From: Acidobacteriota bacterium
GTDB lineage: Bacteria > Acidobacteriota > Vicinamibacteria > Vicinamibacterales > 2-12-FULL-66-21
Length of the DNA stretch: 8,763 bases
Reading direction: 5' to 3'
Assembly: GCA_013694635.1 (NCBI GenBank)
Contig: JACDCA010000753.1
Span: forward strand, 1 to 8,763
The position numbers and the translations under genes are program-made. Numbering within the stretch: position 1 is the first letter of the stretch; the number at the start of each line of letters is the position of its first letter. The notes beneath the pieces were generated by a model. That model had not been told where the DNA came from, ran no database searches, and saw only the letters and a program-made list of their open reading frames with translations. Shown here piece by piece: positions 1-6,265 of the stretch.

Positions 1-1114
1 GCGCCTGAACGTCCATCAGTTTGGGGATGATGCTGAACATCTGCTGAAGCCGCTCGACGTCACGGCGCGCAATCGGCAGCAGTCCGAGCTCGATCCGGCG
101 TTCCGTACCGTCCGCATGGAAGGGTTGCGGCGGGCCGATGAGCCCGAGCGGGTTGAGCAGCGTCCCGGCGAGCACGGTATTGGTCAGGGCGTCCGGTGCA
201 GAACCGAAGCGCGCGCGGTAGCGGTCGATTGCGGAGACGGCGCGCCAGAAGGCCGCCGGCGCATCGGCGAGCTCGGGAGTGATCTCCTTCAGAAGGCCTG
301 TCCGCGCGAGCTGCTTGAATGCCACGGCGGCATGCCCCGAGCGGAGGATCTTGTAGTACTCCTCGAGAAGCCGCGGCGCCGCGCTCCGTGCGATCTCGTG
401 CTTGAGCTGCGCGATGGCCTCGACCACAGGCTCGTCGATCGTGAATTCAAGCCGCGCCGCCAGGACGACAGCTCGCAGCATCCGGACCGGGTCCTCCAGA
501 AACCTGACTTCGGGCTCGCCGATGCACCGGATCACGCGCGCTTCGAGATCGTGGAGGCCGCCGGTGTAGTCGATGATCGAGAATGTTCCGATGTCGTAGA
601 AGAGCGCGTTGACCGTGAAATCGCGGCGGAAGGCGTCCTCCTCCGGAGTGCCGTAGGTGTTATCGCGAGCGATGAGGTGGTCTTCCGCGCGGCGTCGCGG
701 CCTGCGGGCCTCCTCCATTTCCTCCGGCGGCAGCGGCTCGCCGGGCCCCACCGTGTCGCGTGCCGTGACGGTTGCGGCTTCCGCTTCCGGCGTCACCTCC
801 AGCGTGTCCACGTGCCTGCGAAACGTCGCGACCTCGATCGCCTTCGTGCCGAATTTCACGTGCGCAAGACGGAAGCGCCGGCCGATGATCCAGCAGTTGC
901 GAAAGAGCTTCTTGATCTGGTGCGGATGCGCCGAGGTCCCGATGTCGAAGTCTTTCGGGCGGCGGTTCAGCAGCAGATCGCGGACGCTGCCCCCAACCAG
1001 GTAGGCGGCGTAATGATGTTCGTGCAGGCGGTAGAGGACCTTGAGCGCGTCCGGGTCGATGTCACGCCGCGAGATCGCGTGATCTGACCGCGGAATGACG
1101 ACCGGCTCCACCAT
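1..1114 (-). CDS. pcnB: Poly(A) polymerase I (polynucleotide adenylyltransferase), C-terminus off the left edge
   Basis: This enzyme of the class II nucleotidyltransferase family adds 3' poly(A) tails to RNA, which in bacteria promotes decay. I read 371 codons from an ATG at 1114 to the window edge. The head domain has the GG motif in LVGGSVRDLLL (residues 39-49), catalytic Asp55 and Asp57 in KDFD, and the segment IIGRRFRLAHVKFG (76-89). That last segment is close to the E. coli PcnB sequence and is the usual signature separating bacterial poly(A) polymerases from CCA-adding enzymes. Further matches are RRDFTVNALFYD (163-174) and EDPVRMLRAV (207-216). Residues about 101-148 form a charged, Pro/Glu/Arg-rich insert that looks longer than the matching loop in E. 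coli PcnB. The basic C-terminal part is not in the window. The ATG lies 8 nt after a TATAAT box and has no Shine-Dalgarno sequence. The neighbouring TPR gene is divergent. A CCA-adding activity is less likely but not excluded. Confidence 0.92.
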   Translation of the reverse strand, partial: MVEPVVIPRSDHAISRRDIDPDALKVLYRLHEHHYAAYLVGGSVRDLLLNRRPKDFDIGTSAHPHQIKKLFRNCWIIGRRFRLAHVKFGTKAIEVATFRRHVDTLEVTPEAEAATVTARDTVGPGEPLPPEEMEEARRPRRRAEDHLIARDNTYGTPEEDAFRRDFTVNALFYDIGTFSIIDYTGGLHDLEARVIRCIGEPEVRFLEDPVRMLRAVVLAARLEFTIDEPVVEAIAQLKHEIARSAAPRLLEEYYKILRSGHAAVAFKQLARTGLLKEITPELADAPAAFWRAVSAIDRYRARFGSAPDALTNTVLAGTLLNPLGLIGPPQPFHADGTERRIELGLLPIARRDVERLQQMFSIIPKLMDVQA

Positions 1115-1128
1115 CTGCTCGGATTATA
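1115..1128 (-). promoter_or_regulatory. Putative -10 box of pcnB placed for a leaderless transcript
   Basis: On the minus strand a perfect TATAAT (1128 to 1123) is followed by 8 nt and then the pcnB ATG at 1114. A transcript starting 7-9 nt after this hexamer would begin at or next to the start codon, leaving no room for a ribosome binding site. I see no convincing -35 hexamer at 16-18 bp spacing and no TG extension. The call rests on the hexamer and its spacing only. Confidence 0.5.
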
Positions 1129-1194
1129 GCCCAGCGCATCCATACTATGATGTAAGTGTCGCTGTACCAGTGAGTTAATGGCCGAAGCCTGCTG

Positions 1195-1203
1195 TGCTAC
1201 CAT
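1195..1203 (+). promoter_or_regulatory. Putative extended -10 box of the TPR-protein gene
   Basis: TGCTACCAT reads as a TGn extension plus a -10-like hexamer TACCAT (1198-1203), 7 nt before the GTG at 1211. If used, it gives a leaderless mRNA starting at that GTG. A rival box, TATGAT at 1146-1151, matches the -10 consensus better and would give a leader serving either the ATG at 1178 or the GTG at 1211. The two cannot be separated from sequence alone. Confidence 0.3.
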
Positions 1204-1210
1204 CCCCCGC

Positions 1211-2011
1211 GTGCGCACTCTCGCGGCTCTTCTGACCGTCGTTTTCATGCTGGCGGCCCCACTGTCGGCGCAGGACGCGCTGAGCGACGCACGGCGCCTT
1301 TACAACGAGGGCAAGTACGAAGGGGCCGAACGCGCTGCCCGCACCGCGTTGGCGACGGCACGCACCGCCAACAGCGCGCGCGTAGTTCTCGGGCGCGCCC
1401 TGCTCGAACTCTTTCGCGAGACCGCATCGCAGGAGCATTTCGCGCAGGCGCGCGAGGCGCTGCGAACCGTCAACGCCGACCAGCTGGACGCCACCGAGCG
1501 CGTCGAACTGATGCTCGGCCTGGGCCAGGGGCTGTTTCTCGAGGACCGTTTTGCCGCGGCCGCCGATGTGATCGAGCCGATGATCGTGCCCTCGACGACG
1601 CTCGGGCCGATGGCGCACGAGCGCGCGCTCGACTGGTGGGCGTCAGCGCTGGATCGCCACGCCCAGACGCGCCCGGTTGCCGAGCGCGCCCCGATCTACG
1701 CCCGCATCATCGGGCGCATGGAGTCGGAGCTTCTGCGCGAGACCGGCTCGGCGCCGGCCAATTACTGGGTCGCCGCGGCCGCCCGCAGCAGCGGCGACGT
1801 CGAAGGGGCATGGAACGCAGCGATGGCGAGCTGGGTGCGTTCCATCCTCGGCCGGGATCGTGGTGTCGCGGTGCGCGGCGACCTCGATCGCCTCGTGATC
1901 CAGGGCATTATCCCGGACCGCGCCGCGCGAATCGGCGGCCAGGAATCGAATATGGTCGTCGCCGGTCTCGTCGGCGAATGGGAAGCTTTCAAAGCGTCCT
2001 GGACACGCTAG
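1211..2011 (+). CDS. Secreted TPR-like repeat protein of unknown function
   Basis: A 266-residue exported protein, probably periplasmic. With GTG at 1211 as start, the N-terminus is a compact signal peptide (basic Arg2, hydrophobic core LAALLTVVFMLAA, likely cleavage after PLSA before QD). The ATG at 1178 in the same frame would add 11 residues and is an alternative; neither start has a good Shine-Dalgarno sequence. After the signal, DARRLYNEGKYEGAERAARTAL is a typical TPR helix pair. Similar helical units follow (AREALRTV; LGLGQGLFLEDRFAAAADVIEPMI). The C-terminal 100 residues are less regular, with a WWASALDRH segment that may continue the helical fold. No catalytic motif is visible, so a scaffold or binding role is the only inference. 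The stop codon overlaps the stop of convergent polA in a shared CTAG (2008-2011). pcnB is divergent upstream. Confidence 0.8.
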   Translation: MRTLAALLTVVFMLAAPLSAQDALSDARRLYNEGKYEGAERAARTALATARTANSARVVLGRALLELFRETASQEHFAQAREALRTVNADQLDATERVELMLGLGQGLFLEDRFAAAADVIEPMIVPSTTLGPMAHERALDWWASALDRHAQTRPVAERAPIYARIIGRMESELLRETGSAPANYWVAAAARSSGDVEGAWNAAMASWVRSILGRDRGVAVRGDLDRLVIQGIIPDRAARIGGQESNMVVAGLVGEWEAFKASWTR

Positions 2012-4785
2012 CTTTTCGCCTCCTTCCAGTTCTCTCCGACTCCGATATCAACCGTCAGCGGTACTTTCAGCGTCACGGCATTTTCCATTTGCTCGCGGAC
2101 GAGAGCGACGGTTTCGTCCGCGGCCTCTCGTGGAGCTTCGAACAACAGCTCGTCGTGGACGGTCAGGATCATGCGCGCGCGGCCGCCTGCGACTGATGGC
2201 AGCCCGGCATGCACGTCGATCATTGCCTTCTTGAGGATGTCGGCGGCGCTACCCTGGATCGGCAGGTTCACGGCCACGCGCTCGGCAGCCCCCCTGATCT
2301 GACCGTTGCGGCTCGTGAGCTCGGGCACCAGTCGCCTGCGCCCGAACATCGTCTTTACGACCCCGGACTCGCGCGCCTGGACGAGCAGGTCGTCGATGAA
2401 CCGGCGGACGTCGGGGAAACCCGCGAAATACGCGTCGATGAAATCCTGCGCCTCCTGCCGGGAGACACCGATGTCTTTGGCCAGCGTGAACGCCTGCTTT
2501 CCGTAGAGGAGCGCGTAGTTGATGATCTTCGCCCGCCGGCGCAGTTCGTGGGCGCTCAGGTGACTCGCCGCTCCGAACACGTTCGCTGCCGTGCGGTCGT
2601 GGATGTCTTCGTTGCGGCTGAAGGCGTCGATGAGCGTCTGTTCATCCGACATGTGCGCGAGCACGCGCAGCTCGATCTGCGAGTAGTCCGCGGAGATCAG
2701 AACGTTGCCGGGCTCGGCGACAAATGCGCGGCGGATCTCGCGCCCGACTTCAGTACGGATCGGGATGTTCTGCAGGTTCGGATCGCTGCTGCTCAGGCGA
2801 CCCGTGGCGGCAACCGCCTGGTTGAAGCATGTATGGACGCGTCCCGTCTCCGGATTCACCAGCTGCGGCAGCGTATCGATGTAGGTCCCCTTCAGCTTCA
2901 TCAGGGCGCGCCATTCGAGAATCAGCCGCGGCAGTTCGTGCGCCAGCGCCAGCTCCTCGAGCACCTCGAAGGCGGTTGACTGTGCCTTGGTCTTCGTCGT
3001 CCGGCGGATCGTCTCGGTGCGCATCCCGAGCTTGTCGAACAGGATCTCCGAGAGCTTCTTCGGGGAGTTGATATTGAACTCCTCTCCGGCATATTCGTAG
3101 ATCTGAGACGCGCGCCGTGCCAGCTCCCTGTCGACGTTGCCCGACTGCGAGAGCAGCGCGGGGCCGTCGATCCGGACGCCGGCCCGCTCGATCGCCACGA
3201 GCACCGGCACCAGCGGCAGCTCGAGCTGCTCGTAAAGGTCCTGCAACTCTTCCCGCCGCAGGAGCTCCCGGAGCGGCGCGGCCATCTGCATGGCGAGGTC
3301 CGCCCTCTCGCCCGCGAAATCCAGCATCCGTTCGAGCGGCACGTCCGCGAACGAAATGGCCTTGGCGCCCCGGCCGCAGACGTCCTCTTCGCGGAGCGCC
3401 TTGTACCCGGCGTGCTCGAGCGCCAGCTCCTCGAGCGGATGCGCGGAGCGGGTCGCATCGACGAGATAGCTCGCGAGCATGGTGTCTGTCTCGATGCCGC
3501 GAAGCTCTACGCCATGCCGCGCGAGAACGATCGCATCGAACTTGAGGTCGTGGCCGATCTTCGGGATGGCGGGATCTTCGAGCACGGATCTCAGCGGATC
3601 CATCACCGTCCCGAGAGGCAGACCGCGGCCCCCTTCCGCCTCGGTCGGACCGAACAGGTCGCCGTCTCCGCTGGCGGACGGAGCCGACGCCCAGCCTTCC
3701 GTAGTCCAGCCCTTCAAGGCTGAGGGCGAAACGGGAACGTATCGCGCGCGGCGCGCGTCGGTCGAGAACGAGAAGCCGACAATGCCCGCACGCATCGCCG
3801 ACGGTGTGTCGGGGATCACCCGGAACGCGAACCGCCCGGCGGCCGCGAGCTCACCGGCGAGGGCCGTCAGGCCCTCGACCGAATCGACGACCGCATAGTC
3901 CTTGCCGACCGTATCTGCCGTCGGCGCGTACTCCATGACCAGCGTGCGGAACCCCAGTCGGGTGAACAGCTCGAAGCACGTGGGCTGGGATGCGCCGCGG
4001 TACCGCACTGCGTCCGGATCGAATTCAACCGGGACATCGGTACGAATCCGGGCCAGCTCGCGGCTCTGTCGTGCTTCGTCGGCGTGATTGAGGAGCCCTT
4101 CGCGATACCGCTTGTTGCTGATCTCCGAAGCGTGAGCCAGCAGCGCCTCGAGGTTTCCGTAGGTTGCGATCAGATCGCGCGCCCCTTTTTCGCCGATGCC
4201 CGGCACGCCTTGGATGTTGTCGATGGAGTCACCCATGAGCGCCAGGACGTCCACGACCTGCGCGGGCATGACGCCGAACTTTTCCTTGACCCCCTCGGCG
4301 TCGTACCAGGTGCCGTCCTCTTTCGGGTTGTAAACCTGCAGCTCGTCATGCACCAGCTGAAAGAAGTCCTTGTCGCCGGTGACGATCGCCACATCGAAAC
4401 CGGCCGCGATGGCGTTCACCGCGAGCGTTCCGATTACGTCGTCGGCCTCGTAGCGCTCGTAGGTCAGGATTGGCACACCGAGGGCTTTGCACGCTTCATG
4501 GACCCACGGAATCTGTTCCGCAAGATCCGGCGGCATCGGCGAGCGGGTCGCCTTGTAATCGGCGGCGAGGTCGGAGCGGAACGTGCGGCCCGGAAGATCG
4601 AAGGAGGCGGCGATGTACTGCGGGTTGTGATCCTCAATCAGCTTCCGCAACATCGTCACGAAGATGTAGACCGCGTGTGTGGTCTTGCCTCCAGGGCCGC
4701 TGAGGCCGCCGCCCCGCATCGCGTGGTACGCACGGTACATCTGCGAGCTGCCGTCGATGAGGAAGAGGCGCGGCCGCGGATCCAT
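2008..4785 (-). CDS. polA: DNA polymerase I
   Basis: A family A DNA polymerase for repair synthesis and RNA primer removal; 925 residues from ATG 4785 (926 from the in-frame GTG at 4788, used for numbering here), close to the 928 of E. coli. The 5' nuclease domain (1-290) is complete: Asp12 in LIDGSS, EADD (114-117), TGDKD (137-141), GDSIDN and the helix-hairpin-helix GVPGIGEKGA. The 3'-5' exonuclease domain (about 298-510) is degenerate: the Exo I DxE is Arg323 and Ile325, and the Exo III Tyr and Asp are Phe491 and Arg495. The polymerase domain has motif A DYSQIELR (701-708), motif B RRRAKIINYALLYG (750-763) and motif C HDE (878-880). Motif B carries Tyr758 where most Pol I enzymes have Phe. 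Residues about 358-390 are low-complexity. It is divergent from the lipoprotein gene and convergent with the TPR gene, so it is probably monocistronic. Confidence 0.98.
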   Translation of the reverse strand: MDPRPRLFLIDGSSQMYRAYHAMRGGGLSGPGGKTTHAVYIFVTMLRKLIEDHNPQYIAASFDLPGRTFRSDLAADYKATRSPMPPDLAEQIPWVHEACKALGVPILTYERYEADDVIGTLAVNAIAAGFDVAIVTGDKDFFQLVHDELQVYNPKEDGTWYDAEGVKEKFGVMPAQVVDVLALMGDSIDNIQGVPGIGEKGARDLIATYGNLEALLAHASEISNKRYREGLLNHADEARQSRELARIRTDVPVEFDPDAVRYRGASQPTCFELFTRLGFRTLVMEYAPTADTVGKDYAVVDSVEGLTALAGELAAAGRFAFRVIPDTPSAMRAGIVGFSFSTDARRARYVPVSPSALKGWTTEGWASAPSASGDGDLFGPTEAEGGRGLPLGTVMDPLRSVLEDPAIPKIGHDLKFDAIVLARHGVELRGIETDTMLASYLVDATRSAHPLEELALEHAGYKALREEDVCGRGAKAISFADVPLERMLDFAGERADLAMQMAAPLRELLRREELQDLYEQLELPLVPVLVAIERAGVRIDGPALLSQSGNVDRELARRASQIYEYAGEEFNINSPKKLSEILFDKLGMRTETIRRTTKTKAQSTAFEVLEELALAHELPRLILEWRALMKLKGTYIDTLPQLVNPETGRVHTCFNQAVAATGRLSSSDPNLQNIPIRTEVGREIRRAFVAEPGNVLISADYSQIELRVLAHMSDEQTLIDAFSRNEDIHDRTAANVFGAASHLSAHELRRRAKIINYALLYGKQAFTLAKDIGVSRQEAQDFIDAYFAGFPDVRRFIDDLLVQARESGVVKTMFGRRRLVPELTSRNGQIRGAAERVAVNLPIQGSAADILKKAMIDVHAGLPSVAGGRARMILTVHDELLFEAPREAADETVALVREQMENAVTLKVPLTVDIGVGENWKEAKS

Positions 4786-4793
4786 CACGAACT

Positions 4794-4802
4794 CTTATAT
4801 CA
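4794..4802 (-). promoter_or_regulatory. Putative extended -10 box of polA, leaderless spacing
   Basis: The minus strand reads TGATATAAG: a TGn extension (4802-4800) and the hexamer TATAAG (4799-4794). The polA ATG at 4785 starts 8 nt after the hexamer and the GTG at 4788 starts 5 nt after it, so the mRNA would have almost no leader. No clear -35 is seen 17 bp upstream, which an extended -10 can tolerate. The box overlaps the -10 of the divergent lipoprotein gene. Confidence 0.5.
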
Positions 4803-4803
4803 T
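4798..4803 (+). promoter_or_regulatory. Putative -10 box of the lipoprotein gene, leaderless spacing
   Basis: TATCAT (4798-4803) lies 7 nt before the ATG at 4811. No Shine-Dalgarno sequence precedes this ATG, and the polA coding start is only 25 bp away, so the promoter has to lie in or next to this gap. No -35 match is seen. The hexamer shares bases with the polA -10 on the opposite strand, so the two promoters may compete for one AT-rich core. Confidence 0.45.
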
Positions 4804-4810
4804 TCGCACA

Positions 4811-5593
4811 ATGTTCAGACGCCTGTGCGCCGCCGCCCTGGTGGCGCTCACAGTGGCCGCCGCCGGCTGTGGCGGTGGCGTCTTCGGCAAGCAATACGAA
4901 TACGAAGAAGACCTGACGCTGGGTCTCGACGGAAGCGGAACGCTCACCGTCAACGCGTCGTATCCCGCGCTCGCCGCGCTGCGCGGACTGCCGGTTCCCA
5001 AGGACAGGAACGGCCGCATCACTCGAGATCAGATCCGCGCGCTGTTCACGACGCCCGTCACCGATGTCACGCGTGTCAGCCGCGAATGGCGCAGGAAAGG
5101 GCGGCGGTTCGTGCAGGTGCGGATCGCATTTCACGACATCCGGAGGTTGCACGAGGCCGCCCCGTTCTCATGGTCACGCTACTCCTTGACGCAGGAAAAC
5201 GGGAAGCACGTGTACACGCAACGCGTCGGCGCATCCGCGATGACTCCGGGTTCACTGCAGAACTACGGGTGGGATGGCAGAGAGATCGTTGCCTTCAGGC
5301 TGCATCTGCCGAGCAAGATCATCTTTCACAACGCGCGCGATCTCGAGACCAACCAGCCGAGATCGTACGACCGCGGCAACATCATCGCATGGGAGCAGCA
5401 CCTTGCGGACCGCCTCGAAGGGGATCCCGTGGACATCAGGGTAGAGATGGAGAGCCGCTCCATCCTTCATCGGACGCTCTGGCTCTTCTTCGGCGCGTTC
5501 ACCGCTGCCGTCCTCGTCCTCGTGCTGCTCATCTGGTGGACCATGAGGAGAGGACGAGACGATAACTCCAAATCCCTGTCTCCTAACTCCTAA
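4811..5593 (+). CDS. Putative lipoprotein with C-terminal transmembrane anchor, function unknown
   Basis: A 260-residue protein. ATG 4811 is chosen because it gives a clean lipoprotein signal: MFRRLCAAALVALTVAAAGC, with Cys20 as the candidate lipidated residue. The frame is open back to 4679, but that extension lies inside polA and carries no signal peptide. The exported region (21-220) is rich in beta-type stretches (EDLTLGLDGSGTLTVNASYPALAAL; DIRVEMES). A single hydrophobic segment (LWLFFGAFTAAVLVLVLLIWW) follows, then the basic stop-transfer MRRGR. Signal, beta domain and C-terminal anchor recall the LppM-type layout, but I could not confirm homology. The last nine residues (NSKSLSPNS) and the stop are encoded by a heptamer-like repeat. 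Divergent from polA and convergent with the BON-domain gene, it is probably a single-gene transcript. No enzyme motif is visible. Confidence 0.82.
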   Translation: MFRRLCAAALVALTVAAAGCGGGVFGKQYEYEEDLTLGLDGSGTLTVNASYPALAALRGLPVPKDRNGRITRDQIRALFTTPVTDVTRVSREWRRKGRRFVQVRIAFHDIRRLHEAAPFSWSRYSLTQENGKHVYTQRVGASAMTPGSLQNYGWDGREIVAFRLHLPSKIIFHNARDLETNQPRSYDRGNIIAWEQHLADRLEGDPVDIRVEMESRSILHRTLWLFFGAFTAAVLVLVLLIWWTMRRGRDDNSKSLSPNS

Positions 5594-5600
5594 ATTCCTC
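5566..5600 (+). repeat. Degenerate heptamer repeat at the lipoprotein/BON gene junction
   Basis: From 5566 the plus strand reads as 7-bp units: CTCCAAA, TCCCTGT, CTCCTAA, CTCCTAA, ATTCCTC. The third and fourth units (5580-5593) are identical and the fourth supplies the TAA stop of the lipoprotein gene. The last unit runs into the stop of the convergent BON gene (5599-5601). Pyrimidine-rich content on one strand contrasts with the GC-rich genes on both sides. Confidence 0.55.
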
Positions 5601-6138
5601 AATGTCGCGCTTCGGCGTCAGTTCGAAGCGCGTTAGTCAGCGAGATTTCCCCCTGACCTGTGGCAAGCGAGCGTGCGAGTGTTCGATCGACCTCGCTCTG
5701 GACGACGCCCGTCAGCGTCACGCGTCCCCCTTCGACGAGAATGTGGATCGGCGGGTTCGGCATCGCGGCGTACCGCCAGAACGCGGCATTCCCGTAGATC
5801 GCCCGCGCCACCTTGTGGCGCAGTTCTTCGTCGAACGGCGACGGCGGGAGCACGCCGATGTCGTTGCGTACCCCTTTCACGCCATCCACACCAGCGGCGC
5901 GTTTCGCGATCTCGTCTTTCTTGAACGGCATCGTCACGCGTCCAGTGAGCGCGACGACGCCATTGAGGACATCCACCCGGACGTCGTCGAAGACCGTGTA
6001 ACGTGAATACGTGTTCACCGAGCGGACGACGTCATCTGAGATTTGAACGTCGGTTCTGGCTTGTTCGAGTGCCGCCGCCGCGGGAGCGGTGGCGAGGAGA
6101 AAACAGACGCCTGCGGCGAGCGCGACCGTGAATTTCAT
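5599..6138 (-). CDS. Periplasmic protein with two BON domains
   Basis: A 179-residue exported protein. I chose the ATG at 6138, although the frame is open to 6222, because it gives a signal peptide (MKFTVALAAGVCFLLATAPAAAA) and is preceded by AAGGGA with 8-nt spacing, a usable Shine-Dalgarno sequence. Two BON (OsmY/nodulation-type) modules follow. Residues about 33-97 have the hallmark DVLNGVVALTGRV and a GVDGVKGVRNDI end. Residues about 102-170 have VEGGRVTLTGVV followed by the less typical ATGQGEISLTNAL. BON domains bind phospholipid membranes or surface structures and are linked to envelope integrity and osmotic stress (OsmY, DolP). That role is inferred from family. There is no lipobox, so it is probably soluble. 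It lies 125 bp downstream of the ZIP gene on the same strand and ends 5 bp from the convergent lipoprotein stop. Confidence 0.9.
   Translation of the reverse strand: MKFTVALAAGVCFLLATAPAAAALEQARTDVQISDDVVRSVNTYSRYTVFDDVRVDVLNGVVALTGRVTMPFKKDEIAKRAAGVDGVKGVRNDIGVLPPSPFDEELRHKVARAIYGNAAFWRYAAMPNPPIHILVEGGRVTLTGVVQSEVDRTLARSLATGQGEISLTNALRTDAEARH
5606..5632. terminator. Stem-loop at convergent gene ends, possible attenuating structure
   Basis: CGCGCTTCG (5606-5614) and CGAAGCGCG (5624-5632) form a perfect 9-bp inverted repeat with a 9-nt loop. It lies inside the last codons of the BON gene and 13 bp after the lipoprotein stop. No T-run follows on either strand, so an ordinary intrinsic terminator is not supported. 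It could slow or process the lipoprotein transcript. Confidence 0.35.
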
Positions 6139-6160
6139 GGCCCGGATCCCTTGAGGACGA

Positions 6161-6206
6161 CACCCGCTGGCTCGGGTCATCGAGTACGCCCGGGGCAAAG
6201 CGGGTG
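6161..6206 (-). other. Inverted repeat in the leader of the BON-domain gene
   Basis: CACCCGCT (6161-6168) and AGCGGGTG (6199-6206) are perfect 8-bp complements separated by 30 nt. The interior holds a smaller pair, CTCG and CGAG (6171-6174 and 6181-6184). If the BON transcript starts upstream, this could fold ahead of the ribosome binding site. GC-rich DNA produces such pairs by chance, so support is modest. Confidence 0.25.
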
Positions 6207-6207
6207 C

Positions 6208-6234
6208 CACGCGAGAGGCCACAGTTTCCGCGTG
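6208..6234. other. Short inverted repeat between the ZIP and BON genes
   Basis: CACGCG (6208-6213) and CGCGTG (6229-6234) form a 6-bp stem with a 15-nt loop. It lies 30-56 bp beyond the ZIP stop. It could be part of the ZIP transcript end, but it has no T-run. Confidence 0.2.
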
Positions 6235-6242
6235 TTTCGTTC

Positions 6243-6265
6243 AGAGACCCGCGCGCGATGTCTCT
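6243..6265 (-). terminator. Stem-loop at the ZIP stop codon, weak terminator candidate
   Basis: AGAGAC (6243-6248) pairs with GTCTCT (6260-6265), with a CG-rich 11-nt interior. One arm overlaps the ZIP stop codon (6266-6264). There is no T-tract after it on the minus strand, so rho-independent termination is doubtful and readthrough into the BON gene remains possible. Confidence 0.25.

Noticed and set aside
116..1087. 323-codon open frame on the plus strand
   Set aside because: It is antisense to pcnB, whose minus-strand product has all family motifs. The plus-strand product is charged, low-complexity and resembles nothing known.
1146..1151. TATGAT as the main promoter of the TPR gene
   Set aside because: The hexamer is good but has no matching -35, and the start it would serve (1178) gives a poorer signal peptide. 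It is kept only as an alternative in the promoter entry.
2209..2979. 256-codon open frame opposite the polA polymerase domain
   Set aside because: Antisense shadow of a strongly conserved coding region.
4679..4810. Upstream in-frame extension of the lipoprotein gene
   Set aside because: It overlaps the start of polA and would bury the signal peptide and lipobox 44 residues inside the protein.
4084..5565. 493-codon open frame on the plus strand
   Set aside because: It spans the antisense of polA and a wrong frame of the lipoprotein gene, is Arg/His-rich, and arises from GC-rich codon structure.
6139..6222. Upstream in-frame extension of the BON gene
   Set aside because: The ATG at 6138 gives a standard signal peptide and has a ribosome binding site at good spacing; the extension is Arg/Pro-rich and unlike a signal.
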